A stretch of DNA of 64,000 nt from Apostichopus japonicus. Its lineage: Eukaryota; Echinodermata; Holothuroidea; Aspidochirotida; Stichopodidae. The notes under the pieces are model-generated. The model searched no databases. It saw nothing but the letters and a program-made list of their open reading frames with translations, and was not told the DNA's origin. Below are positions 11,701-22,905 of the stretch, piece after piece; the stretch's first letter is position 1, and every line of letters starts with the position of its first letter. The stretch lies in contig NC_092582.1 of the NCBI RefSeq assembly GCF_037975245.1, forward strand, positions 2,977,001 to 3,041,000, given 5' to 3'. The position numbers and the translations under genes are program-made.

Positions 11701-12928
11701 AGCTCTTACATATACTGCTTATGCTAATAGTCATATATATGTAGGCCTATTACATATTGCTGAAACTTTACAAAGTTGATGAAACTCTAGCAAATTTCTG
11801 CAGAAGTATCTATTTCTATAATTATTATGCTTTCTACTTATAGGAATGCAACCAAAATTCTCTTGGCAGGCTTTCAGTGGGTTGCAAATAATATCCGTTG
11901 TTTACTGGTTAGTTAATATGGCAAGGACTAAACATTGCAAATTTACAAATCATAATGTATGTAACATCCGTAATAGGTACGTAGACTATGTATACATACA
12001 TGATGACCTGTTTCTACATTGTACTGTACTAGCAGTACATGAAAACCATCATGAACTAAGTTATTGTTAATTTTATGTCTAGCAATTTTTAGATTGTTTT
12101 GAACTGGTCATGAAACACTGAAGATTATTTGTACACAAAACTGCTGTATTTGCATTTGTGTAGTGCATTTTGACCCATTTATATGTGAAAAATAAAACAA
12201 GAAATATTTCATGACCAATCAAACTATGCTTCTTGAAATTGTTAAATCTGTACAAAATCTTCAAGGTTAAATAAACTTTTCAAAAACTTGTGAACTAGTA
12301 GTGACATATAAATACATAAATCATTAGGCATTTCAAGATCAGATTAATTCGCACCTCAATGTGAATTTCAGGCAATTATTGATCAAATCTTATAAAGTTG
12401 ACTTTGATTGGAAATTTATTCTGTTAAAGTAAATTCATAAACTTTGCTACTCAAAAACTTGTTCCTTATGTAAGGGATAAAGAAGATAAATTTGGACTGA
12501 AGGTCGTTGGAGAGGGATAATTAAACTCAATGTTGAAACAATATAAGCCAGGAATTAATAGTAAGGATTTTTACAGGATAGGTGGAGGGAAGCAGTGCAG
12601 CTTTGAAAGATGTAGGGATTCAAGTTAAGATAAAAGTGAGGGTTTTAAATGCTTTCAAATCTTTGATTCATTTTTAGGGGCTTCATATGGGGAAAAATTA
12701 TGTTTTGCTTTGGGGGATTAAGGTTGGGAGTAGAGAGGGTACTATCTTTATACACCTGTCACATCTGACTATTGATTGATTCCCAGTAATGTTGGGTAAA
12801 GATTACAGAATACCGATCCTGCTCTGGGCATTGATTATGAGTTAGGCTGCTAAGTCAGCACATAAAATAATGATTGGAATACTACAAGAGAAAATGATAA
12901 ACAGTTCCAATGTGATATCCCATTGATT
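8751..12928. other. Gene-poor stretch
   Basis: No convincing coding region. Poly-C/poly-G runs occur at about 9080-9094, 9366-9374, 10279-10292 and 10976-10989. ORFs at 9484-9771 (+), 10399-10644 (+) and 11054-11407 (-) show no recognisable domain and are probably chance. A T-rich zone at 8751-8870 appears to continue the sequence interrupted by the MITE. The palindromic octamer-like tagGCCTA occurs near 11370 and 11743. Confidence 0.4.
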
Positions 12929-13503
12929 TATACTCTCATTTAGTATTGACAAATTTGAAAATTCTTTCAAAATTTGACTCAATTTGTTTAGTATATACTG
13001 TTCAGTGAGTTTTATAACCACTTGCATCACTAAACCAACATCTAAAATTAATTTATATCTTGGAGAATCTGCAATTTGTTACAAGTTGCTATGCCTCTCA
13101 TTACCAGTGCTACATTTGTTTGGTTTGATTGCGGAATGACGTTTACATTTGACCTCTTTGGTTACATAATGAAAACAAGCATCACCTGATCTGCTGATTC
13201 ATTATCTCATTTAGTAAAGAATTATGAGATGTAGGAAAAATTAAAAATTCTTTAAATTTGACTCAGTTTGTTTAGTACTGGTCAGTGAGTTGTATAACCA
13301 TTTGCATCACTATATCAAGATCTAAAATTCATTTATATTTTGGAGAATCTGTTATCTGTTACAAGATGAATGGCATGAATTGCTTTGCCTCTCATTACCA
13401 GTGCTTCATATGTTTGGTTTGATTGCGGAATGACGTTTGATTGTGGAATGACATACATTTTACCTCTTTGATTACATAATGAAGAAAGCATCACATGACC
13501 TGC
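12929..13503. repeat. Diverged tandem duplication (two copies of ~0.27-0.3 kb)
   Basis: Copy 1 (about 12929-13195) and copy 2 (about 13203-13503) share ordered blocks: TTTGACTCA-TTTGTTTAGTA, TTGGAGAATCTG, CCTCTCATTACCAGTGCT and GGTTTGATTGCGGAATGACG, then a GCATCAC-TGA-CTGCTG ending. Copy 2 also carries a small internal repeat of the GGAATGAC segment. No coding content. Confidence 0.8.
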
Positions 13504-14430
13504 TGGTGCTTAAGTTTTGTATTTTGCTTCTTTAGTGTGATGAAATGTTATGTTCAGTTGTTCACATTTGATCTTTGATTCTCTGGAATTTTCCCAATTA
13601 AATCTCAAATTCACTCAGAAAATTTCTGTAGAATATGAGATGAACTTGCATTGATTGCTTTAAGGTTTATAAAAAATCGAACCAGTTTGATGTTGCTTTT
13701 AATTTCGTCTGCACCTCAGAATAACTTTTCTAGGTAGATGGCAGATTACAAAATTGTGTATAATTGTTGTTGTTGTTGTTATGAATAGTGTCAAGGTTGC
13801 AGCAAAGTATGCAAGGAATAATTTAATGTTCATATTTTGTGTAGAATTTTTCAAGGCTATGAATTTTGTCTCTTGTAAACTACTATGGTGCCTTTTGTAA
13901 AATATAAAACCACTACACATCTTGTATAGCATGGTATAGCATCTTGACCATTTGCATAGCATTTCGTGACGTGATGCTGGATAAATTTATCCCCTGGGAA
14001 TGGTGGTACTGTAATATGGAAGGAATTTGCAATTCAGACTTTGCAGAAAAGGTGGATGAAACCCCACTTCATTTGAATGCTGCACAGACTTATTAGATTT
14101 GTGCATGAAATGAAGACTTTCCTTGGGTCAAGTTCCATCCACAGCCAAACAACTTAAACCCATGTTTGAGATCACCATAATAGGGTGAATAATTATTGAC
14201 ACTCCTTGCAGTATTTCTCACAATCAACATTAATCTGTGACAGTATGTTGGTCCAGCTTGTTGCAGATGTTACCCAATGGGTAAACCTCGCCCACCGGTA
14301 CTCCCAATCATCAACTATCAGCTTTGGTTGGTCTCTGTTACCAGTACAAGAATACCTGAATTGACAAAATTCTTTAACATTCTTAAGACCCCAACCTCCC
14401 CATCTCCCACCCCCACTAAAAACCATACAA
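13504..14430. other. Non-coding stretch
   Basis: Contains a short (GTT)n run near 13763-13780. ORFs at 13699-13962 and 14193-14426 (both minus) have no recognisable domains. Confidence 0.4.
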
Positions 14431-14945
14431 ACAAAGGCTTGGTTCAGCGGTTAGAGTGTCTGCCTCATAATCCTTAGGTTCCAGGATTAAAATTCCGCTA
14501 GGAGCCAGATTCTTTTGACCTATTCAAAAATTGCTGCAGTGCAGTGGAGATGTGCGAAGTATATTCTTTGGATTTGGTATTTCTGGTTTGTGAACTTGGG
14601 AAAAGGAGCTTGTTTCTGTTCTTCACTTGGTTTTCGAAACAACTTTGTTCGTCATGGCAGCACTGCAGTGATGTCAAATGGGGCCTTTGCCTACCTCAGT
14701 AATATAGAAAGTGGTCAAATGCTGAGGCAAACACTCTCGTCCATTTGGTGGGGACGTTAAATGGTGGTCCCAGGAGCAGGAATGGGAGCAAATTCACAGC
14801 CCTGCCTCATTTATCCTCTGAACACTTATCCAAAAGAGAAGGCTTGAAATAAGCCGGTGTTCATCCACGTTCTAACTTGGATAGGGTCTCAAATAAGCTA
14901 CTGTAAGGCTTCCTGATCCTTGGGTCTCTAAACTAAACTAAACAA
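14431..14945 (+). mobile_element. tRNA-derived SINE, family 2, with LINE-like tail
   Basis: The head has a tRNA-like promoter: TGGTTCAGCGGTTAGAGTG (A-box-like) followed about 40 bp later by GGTTCCAGGATT (B-box-like). A body of about 400 bp follows, ending CCTGATCCTTGGGTCTCTAA then (ACTAA)n at about 14930-14944. A second diverged copy lies at 32661-33030 in the same arrangement. The last 35 bp or so resemble the end of the retrotransposon at 5952-7110. Any ORF across it (14515-14760) is incidental. Confidence 0.75.
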
Positions 14946-16658
14946 GCAAACATTTAGACTATTGCCATTTCATGCAGGCAGCATCTCCTAAACTTGGATT
15001 TACAGTTTACTTAATTTAGTCCCTTGTCTTTTTCGTCGAGTCTTTCTTTCTCTTAAGCAGAGGAGGTATTGAACAGTTTCTGAACGTCAGTATCAAGTCT
15101 TGGGATCAACATTTTTCATTTTTGTAAACAGCATTCATAGACTTGGATATAAATGTAGAATCATTTATTGTTATTGTAGTGGAGTTGGGGTGTGGGTGGG
15201 GGGGGGGGGGTGGGTGGAGTGTGCATAACACTAGCCTTTTCTCTGGGGGTTGGATCATAAGGATTGGTCGTACCCAAACGAATTAAAATTTGGAGTCGTC
15301 AAAAGTCGATTTCACTCCTAAAATCCAGCCCATCCCATAACTTCCCTTCCCCGTCTGAAAAAGACAAAATAAAAACACATAAACAACGAAACAGCCGAGT
15401 TTCAGCAATACATTTGTGAATGTGGATAAGCCTCGTCTGTAATCATGATAGAGAAGTTCTCTCCTGTAGACATATAGGCTTTTCCCAACCACCACGACAA
15501 CCACAATTGATCTCACAAGTTACAAGGATCGGTTATCGCCGAATTTTGGTTAACAACGCAAATAAATGTGTATACCACCAAGAACCAAAAAACGCTCATA
15601 CACCGTTTTAAATATTTACTTTAGTATAAACTTGTTGTTGTTGCTTCATTATATATATCGCAATGGCTTTATCGTTTCAATTACTTTAAGATAAGCTGTA
15701 CAGTTTGCAGTCTTACTAGTTGCGTTACAGTAGTTCTTGATCACAACTTCAGTGATCAACAGGTACCACATCGACCGGAATACAGAGATTTTGAGGTAAC
15801 TAATAATTCTTGTAAAGAAAAAGAGAGCAAAGAATCCTTCCATTTCTTTAGTCTAGGCCTATTTTATAGCTATTTGAGGCATGTCGGTTTAAATATTCAT
15901 CTCTTACTTGTTTCCTATACATACTCCGATATACAATGTTTCCTTTTCTTGACTGATAAGTATGGATACAACTAGGCTAACCGTACTTGCTGTACAGTGA
16001 CGATCTTAAAGAGGGGGGGGGGGGGTCTATCGTCAGTCGCGGGAGGGGGTAGTTCAGTGGCGGGATTTTAAACATTCAGTCGGAGAATGCTTAGAATACT
16101 GCCTTTCCAACTTCGCACAAACAATCAGTTATATGTATTAGCACAACCTTGCGTTTAGAGCTAATCACAGACCTAGGTTACAATCTACATATGCCTCATA
16201 TTGCATTTGACGTAACAAGTGAGTCGCCACAACAACTCGAGGACCACAACACCTCCCTTATATTATGCTGCATTCTGGTTACAACACAGAGTCAAGATTT
16301 CCCATGTCGAGTTGTCCAGTTTCTGAGAGATGCATGGGTCGACTTGTCCGAAAGGCGGGAACGTATATCTCCGCAAGTCAAGAAATCTTCTACTGTCTAT
16401 CTTGAATTTCTCAGTCTGACTTTTTGCACCAGTCAGTCGTAGAGGGCTCAATGTTGCCCCAATATGCTAGAAAGTCAAATAAATGATCACTCGTGTGTAA
16501 AGTTAGAAATGATCCTTTTGAAATCTTTATAGCAGCCGCTGCAGCTCAAAATTGAGGGTTAATGCTATATTCACTATTACACCTAAACTTGGGTCCTTGA
16601 ATTTCTTATTTATTTAGTATATAATATTTATTTATATATTTATTTACCTTTTCTTACA
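14946..16658. other. Region upstream of the HDHD3-like gene
   Basis: Probably includes the promoter and a 5' UTR exon of the HDHD3-like gene, but neither can be placed. G runs occur at 15198-15210 and 16012-16025. The sequence CAGTGACGATCTTAAAGAGG at about 15996 resembles a diverged hAT terminus next to a G run, but no partner end was found. ORFs here (for example 16149-16442) lack recognisable domains. Confidence 0.4.
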
Positions 16659-16660
16659 GA
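16640..16660 (+). promoter_or_regulatory. Predicted 3' splice site before the HDHD3-like start codon
   Basis: The pyrimidine-rich run ttaccttttcttacag ends in AG 20 bases before the ATG at 16681. This would place the start codon at the beginning of exon 2, with exon 1 untranslated. No matching donor was assigned. Confidence 0.45.
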
Positions 16661-16680
16661 AGTCAAAACGGGTAGGGAAG

Positions 16681-17424
16681 ATGCTTCGTTTTAAAATGAT
16701 AACATTTGATGCAAATCAGACGCTAATTAAAGTACGTCGAACAGTTGGCTACCATTACGTCAAATTTGCCCAACGTTTCTCTGTCGAGGGTGCGAACAGG
16801 GATTCTTTGGATGAAAATTTTGGCGTTGCTTTCGCAAAGCAGAGAAAAACCCACCCAAATTTCGGCAAACATTCTGGTATGTCGACCAAGAAGTGGTGGG
16901 GTGACGTGTTGGGAGAGACTTTCCAATTGGCTGGAAGTCCCGTCCGAGAGGATATACTACAACAAATGAATGAAGAGTTTTATGAATATGCAAAAACTGC
17001 ACAATTGTGGGAGGTTTTTCCTGAAGTCAAAGAAATGTTGACGTTTCTGAACAGGAACGGTGTTTGTCTTGGTGTTTTATCAGACAACGACGAAAGACTT
17101 ATAGAAGTGCTACGTAATTTGAACATAGCCAGTCATTTCGCTTTCATATTACCGTCCGTCCACGCAGACGCAGAGAAACCAGACAGTAGTTTATTCAAAT
17201 TAGCTATGGATAGGCTCCGCCTATCTCCTACTGAGTGTGCGCATATCGGAAATAGTTACGAACGGGATTTCGAAGGCGCCAAATCTGTTGGTATGCATTC
17301 ATTTCTGATTGATCGAGACGAAACTTTCAAGAAGAAATATCCAAACTTAGGAAACGAAAATTTTATTGCTGACCTCACCGATCTTGAGAAGATGATATTT
17401 GAGAGACATATAGTTGAATCCTAA
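16681..17424 (+). CDS. HDHD3: HDHD3-like haloacid dehalogenase-type hydrolase
   Basis: An intact single-exon CDS of 247 codons, matching the roughly 250-residue length of HDHD3. HAD motifs appear in order: motif I FDANQTL with the nucleophile Asp10; the four-helix cap region with KKWWGDVL (about 70-77); motif II VLSDND with Ser134; the motif III Lys166 in EKPDSSLF; motif IV IGNSYERDFEGA (189-200). Two active-site positions deviate from the HAD consensus. The usual second Asp of motif I is Asn12 (human HDHD3 also lacks Asp here), and the first acidic residue of motif IV is Asn191. Catalysis may therefore be weak or altered; that is inference. The ATG at 16681 is chosen because the motif-I strand starts within six residues. 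A strong acceptor (…ttttcttacag, AG at 16659-16660) lies 20 bp upstream, suggesting a non-coding 5' exon. The substrate of HDHD3 is not established. Confidence 0.9.
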   Translation: MLRFKMITFDANQTLIKVRRTVGYHYVKFAQRFSVEGANRDSLDENFGVAFAKQRKTHPNFGKHSGMSTKKWWGDVLGETFQLAGSPVREDILQQMNEEFYEYAKTAQLWEVFPEVKEMLTFLNRNGVCLGVLSDNDERLIEVLRNLNIASHFAFILPSVHADAEKPDSSLFKLAMDRLRLSPTECAHIGNSYERDFEGAKSVGMHSFLIDRDETFKKKYPNLGNENFIADLTDLEKMIFERHIVES

Positions 17425-17506
17425 TTACTTCACATGTTCATTACATATTGGTCTCGCCAACGCGCTATCAAATACATTGCGCAGAATGTACATGTTGGTG
17501 TCTTGT

Positions 17507-17512
17507 ATTAAA
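17507..17512 (+). terminator. Candidate polyadenylation signal (ATTAAA)
   Basis: ATTAAA is 83 bp past the HDHD3-like stop codon. It is the commonest variant of AATAAA. Other A/T-rich hexamers occur further on, so the assignment is weak. Confidence 0.3.
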
Positions 17513-19287
17513 AGTACCACACCTTGAATCAAGGAAATCACGTGGATGTGGTTACAGGAGTGACTTTTGGGCGCATTTGCAGTTATAATCGTCGTTTTTG
17601 AAGATTGGATGTTGAGAAAGAAGGACAATTTCTGATACTGTGAAAGTTAGGATGATAAAAGGTGATTTTAAGGGATTTTAAAATACTTTGCAATCTATCA
17701 TATGGTGGTAGTTCAGGTCAGTTGGAAACTTATACTATGCTCCAGCGCCCTCGGAAAGTAACGGATTTAGTGTGTAAGTCAATGGAACGTTAAACGTGGT
17801 AGGAAGTTCAAGTAACCTCTTGAGTTGATTTTGATAAATGGTAAAACGCTCAATCTGATACTGAAAGCACATAACATTGTAGGTATAACACGCTTAACTA
17901 GCAAAGTGTCACTTGAAATAATGTTGTCAATGTCCAAACTTTTGTATTTGTATAATTTTGTTATTTATTTGTGACTATAATACCGTAGTCTAATATAGAA
18001 CATGGAAAAAAAATGTCCGAGCGACGAAATGTTTCAGACTCGAATCAAATGCATGAATTACTACTTCGTTTACTCCATTTGGTAAATACATGTGTAGGAG
18101 AGTAGCTTATAGTTTGATCACGCTCTCTTATATTTGTAAAATTGCCGATTTACTCCGCTTATCTGTCTCCAAGCTACATCTGCACTTTCCTATCTAGCCA
18201 TGCTACATGACTGGACACGTGTTAGCACTGCGCCCTCTATACCTACTTCCGGGCACCGCCCACTTTCTCCTCCCGAATCTACCATTCATCCGACAGTTCC
18301 ACTGTAAAATTTTCCAAAATTGCTGACCAACCGAAACGAGCAACTCTACGTTCCGCACAATTAACAGCTGCACTCCTCCAATTTATGGTGATTAGACACC
18401 TCTCTCTTAAATATGTCGTAAGTACACCCCCCCCTCTCCCTCCCGTCGCCTAATGTACGATATCCTCCTGACGGATATTTGTTCATTGCACACAGTACCT
18501 CATCGGTCGATAGCACCAACAGCTTTCTTGCAAGCCTGTCAATCAAAGCTTGTTGCCGTGGTAACAGAATACCATGCACATTTAACAAATGTTTGACGGA
18601 ACCCTTTAAGAGAAAGAGATTGAAGATGAGGAAAGCCAAAACCAGCTGTTTTCGAACTTTTGTACCATGAGCAAGCCTATATTGATACTGTTGTATATTT
18701 TACTGTCTGAGGGGTGGGTGGGGGTGGGGGTTGGGCGAGGTCGTCTGAAGGAGGCAACAATTCTTCTTTTCCTCTGACCAAAGTGACGAGCGTTATGTTA
18801 TATAAAGATACATCAGTATTAGTCAGAGCCGTGTATAGAGATACGGCTCTGGTATTAATACATGGATACTGTCACACTGAAATGGAACAACACGTATTTG
18901 TCTTTACAGGGTGTAGAACTTTAAACAGCGTAATGAAATTGGAATCTCCGCGATTCAGATCAAAGTAATGTTACTTAATTTATCATATCGCCATGCCATA
19001 AATGTTCCCTTTTCTGTGTCTTCAGTGTATTGCTTTCCCAATAGCAATCCTTGTACGAAATTTACTTTCAGTGGATGACAACAGGTGTGGACTTAACTGA
19101 GACTGTCTGTCCATTTAGCAGGATTGCCAACCTTTATTTATTTTTAAACGAATTGAATCTTGTTGCCAAAGTTGTTAACACCTGACCTTGCTTATACCAC
19201 TGCATGATTGCCCATGCATGATAATATATGGGATATATGGGAAAGACATGTGGTTAACACATTTAATTTTGGGCTCACGGAACAATA
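17513..19287. other. 3' flank of the HDHD3-like gene and intergenic DNA
   Basis: No convincing gene. A minus ORF of 92 codons at 18361-18639 begins MAFLIFNLFLLKG but has no recognisable domain. G-rich DNA lies at 18707-18745, and the imperfect inverted repeat agagccgtgtatagagatacggctct at 18825-18850 has short arms. Confidence 0.4.
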
Positions 19288-19602
19288 CTGTCAACCAGGG
19301 ACGTAGCTAAGGCCTGATGATTGGGGGGGGGGGGGGTGTAGTGGCTGAAATTCCAACTGGATGGGTTTTGGAGTCAGAAAATTCCGACTGCTGCCTTGTA
19401 CCCCCCCCCCCCCCCCCGCACTCATCGTCAACGATAAGGTCAGTGTCAGTCAGACACCCCATCTTTCGCGACTGCACTTTTGTTCCGAACTTTTTTCAAT
19501 ACATTTGTACCTTATGGGGCAAAGTTTTTGCTTATGTTGATGGCATTTTTAAACTTCCGTAGATTAGCATTGAGTGTTTTAATTGTATACCATAGAGACA
19601 AT

Positions 19603-20466
19603 GTATATCCCAACGTCGTAGCCAGGAATTTGAAAGGGGAAGCACTTTTTGCGATTGATATGGGGGAGGGGTCTAAGATATTAACTGAGATTTTTTTGAA
19701 CAATTGAAGGTCCTTAGATGCGATCTGGTGCAATTTGTTGCCAGTTTCATCATTATCATATGATATCATATTATCAGCAGATTTTGTTTCCTGTTTGAAT
19801 TCTTTTACATGTTCTTTTACATAATATATCAGAAAGACAAACATAGTGCTCTTTTACAATTTTTCCAGAAGGATGATTCTTGTTCATTGTCCAATGTCTG
19901 GACTTAAATACATTTGACGAACTTAATTGATGGACAGTATAAACTTTCATATTTTGTAAGACAGCCAGATTTGCAGTGGCCTAAAAAAATATCGTTATCT
20001 CCGTGTATTAACAGTGTAATAATTATTTATAGGAAGTGCGTATCACGTACGATTGCTAGCTTAGCTTCATAACATGCTGTTCGTGCAACAACTTAGGACG
20101 AATCATAGAACGGATGAGAACGAACTTGTCGTCGTCGTTGTGCATACGGTTCGTGACATTCCATCGAGTGAGGTTAGGTAGGCAATATGTATTTTATTAC
20201 GCAGTGGCCAACTGTAGGTTTGAAATAGGCTATAGGCTAAATTTATCTAATTGCATCTGCCAAACTAAGTAAGTAGTTGAATCAGTAGGCCTGCATGTTA
20301 TTACGATTATAATCGAGTTAACGGAGTTGACGAGTATTCAAGATCAAAAGAGCACTGACAAAATACCATGCTAAAAAACAGCAGTTTTTAAACATTTTTT
20401 TTCGACACCCAAAGGGGGGGGAGCAGTCGCTCCCCTGCTCCCCCTGGCTACGTCCCTGGTATATCC
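19603..20466. mobile_element. Inner hAT-type MITE nested in the element at 19.3-20.9 kb
   Basis: The element proper is 19611-20458 (848 bp). The left end CAACGTCGTAGCCAGG pairs with the reverse complement of the right end, CAGGGACGTAGCCAGG. The direct repeat GTATATCC flanks it exactly at 19603-19610 and 20459-20466. The two nested elements have similar TIRs (CAGGGACGTAGC), so they are probably members of related families. The left TIR has accumulated changes at its tip. There is no transposase ORF. Confidence 0.85.
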
Positions 20467-20734
20467 TGAACTTACTTTAAGCTAGCGAACAGGGTCGACC
20501 CACCCAATAGCAAAATTAATACATAAATTTTCCGAAATGAAGCTGGCGAACGTTGTATTTTTTTTAGAGTATTCAAAATCATACGAAGTTTTGTATGGTG
20601 GAGTATAAGGATCGCGAGATACAATTTCTCAATGTGACGAGGAAAACGTGGTAAATATGACTGATTAAAGGTCAATTTTGATCGAAAATTTTATGTCACT
20701 CACAAATTACAAGAACATATGAAAATAAGAGTGC

Positions 20735-20826
20735 GACAGTCAGAAAAATTAGAGCGCGACAGTCGGAAATTCCGAATTGAAGCTGGCGACAGTCGGAAAT
20801 TCCGACAGTCGGAAATTCCGACTGTC
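20735..20826. repeat. Subterminal palindromic repeat array in the outer MITE
   Basis: Several copies of a GACAGTCGGAAATTCCG unit in direct and inverted orientation, with the palindromic core CGGAAATTCCG. Subterminal repeats of this kind in hAT elements can be transposase binding sites; that role is inference here. Confidence 0.6.
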
Positions 20827-20922
20827 GCACTCAAATTTTCCAACTATCGTCATTTTTACCAAGATTGGGGGGGGGTGAGACACCCCCTACACCCCCCCTC
20901 TAGCGACGTCCCTGCTGTCAAC

Positions 20923-22379
20923 ATGTGTGAGGCTGATAGGCTATATTCAGTCTGGGTCACTAACATGTCAGTCCAGGCTTGAGAGTCAAGATGTAGGCCC
21001 AAGGTTGCCTGATTTAACATTCGAGTATTGTCGAGGAGTGTAACTCCTTTGAGGTTCGATATCCAAGACCTGAGCTTACTGATCATTCAAGAACATTCTT
21101 ATGTAAAACGTTGCACAGGGCATTGCCTTATGCCGTAACGTTAGTGTTGAGACTAATAATCAACTGCAGAATTTACCTTTCTTCCTGCAATCTCTGACCG
21201 AGTGTGATCCTTTTATTTTAACATCACCTCCTGACATTCTGGTAGAAGGAACTAACCATCACCCCGGTGACAACATGCTATGTGTGCACTTCGTTATAAA
21301 CTCATTGAAATAGTTTATAATTTTCATAGAGGAAATGGTAAAAACATTAAATGTATCCGGTAATGACTGACGGCTGCTCTATGATATTTGCTTTTAAGGT
21401 AATTGCTTTTCTTCTCACACAATTGACTTTGTAAAGTAATTATAATCAAACTTCCCTAGATTCGTTGGCACTCACATCGAACGTTTGAGGTAACATTTGT
21501 AATAAATGGAGCCCCGGATATTCTTGTGCCTGCTGGAAGATAAATCAAGCCTGTATTTCTAACATCTGTTCAACACATTTTCACCGACCTTCATCATTCT
21601 CACAGGAAAAGCTATTGCAATTTAAAATTTAAAATGACTGTTATTCTAGAAGTATTCATGTGCTAACTATAACATGATGAAGGTTATATAAAAGTGATAT
21701 ATACATCAGAATTATAGCCCATAAGAAGTGCTTGTATCTTGTCAGATGTTTTTATCACTGGAGATATACCCTCTATGTTTATATGGGCGTAGGCCTGACA
21801 AGGGGTTCGGGAGCTACAGCCTCGGGGACGGGGTCATGCAATGGGATAAACTTCAGACGAATTCCCCGCGGTTCGTCCTCTTTTGGAGTGTCTTCGATGC
21901 CAATTTATGACTATGTTTTGTGACCTTGACTTTGACATTCGATGCTGAATGATCTAGCTATGTTTCGAGTTCATAGGAGGTCGTCAAGTGGAATTAATTA
22001 TAATTAACTTAATTCAAATAGGGTGGGATTCCCCAGGGGTGGGGATTGATATTCCGGTATGATGGGTACGTACGTATGTTCCGTCGACCAGAACAAACAT
22101 CTTCGGAGTGCCCCACCCCCTTCCCCACCCCCATCACCGACTTTAGCCAAAAATCATAGGGTCCTTTTCCAGGGGAGGCGCTTTTGAAATTGGACGGGCC
22201 AAATTAGTGTAAGCTATATAGGGGATATACGGGGATGGATTTTTGATAAATTAATTCTCTCACTTCCCGTTAGAGGAAGTGGATAACATTTCCCGAGAGT
22301 ATACTTACGGGTCTCTAGTCTTACCATATAAACCATCTCGGAGCTCCAATACCCCTACCGATGGAACGAATAGAGTTAG
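20923..22379. other. Non-coding stretch
   Basis: Two overlapping plus ORFs near 21728-21923 have no recognisable domain. CCCC/GGGG patches occur at 22100-22135. Nothing else supported. Confidence 0.4.
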
Positions 22380-22399
22380 TGGTCCTAACGAATGAAATT

Positions 22400-22905
22400 C
22401 ACTCTACCAGTAGCTAAGGGCGTCTACTACTCACCCTAAAACAGCAAGCCGAGGAAACAACCCAGTCGAGGTGGTAGGGGTAATCAAAGGGGAACACTCG
22501 TCTCCCGTCTCGTACATATACTGTATACAGTACGTAATCATGTCAAAACAGCATGCTGGGCCCATTTTGACAACTTTCCACCCCTCCAAGGTTGGAGCAC
22601 AGCTTTGCAGGGGTAGCTGAGAGGGTCTATGGTTTATGTTTCATGACATTGTTGGCGTTTCACATGCACCCGACATGAGATAGGCTCCTTCAAATGAGAC
22701 ACATCGTGGCGAAATATGGCACATTTATGAGACATGCATGCCCGAAATCATATGCCAGAGGGAAGGGGACTCGAACTTGAAATTCAGAGTACACCCACCA
22801 GAGGGTCTCTACTACTCACTGTGACATCGGTAAGCTGATACAACACCCCAGTCGAGTGTGGGATATCGGGTGACGGGGGGCACCCGTCACTGTCGGACAT
22901 AAATT
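22400..22905. repeat. Two diverged copies of a dispersed repeat segment
   Basis: The segments near 22418-22505 and 22804-22895 share TCTACTACTCAC, a following AAGC-GA block, CCCAGTCGAG and a GGG-CACTCGTC/CACCCGTCAC ending, in the same order and orientation. This is a locally repeated element of unknown class. Confidence 0.5.

Larger units (their letters stand above)
19288..20922. mobile_element. Outer hAT-type MITE (split by a nested element)
   Basis: The element proper is 19296-20914. Its left end CAGGGACGTAGCTAAGG and right end (reverse complement CAGGGACGTCGCTAGAGG) are inverted repeats. The direct repeat CTGTCAAC at 19288-19295 and 20915-20922 is a perfect 8-bp target duplication. Removing the inserted element and one copy of its duplication (19611-20466) leaves an ancestral length of about 763 bp. 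Just inside the ends are runs of G (19322-19336) and C (20880-20899). The right part carries an array of GACAGTCGGAAATTCCGAC units (20735-20826). No transposase is encoded. Confidence 0.85.
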
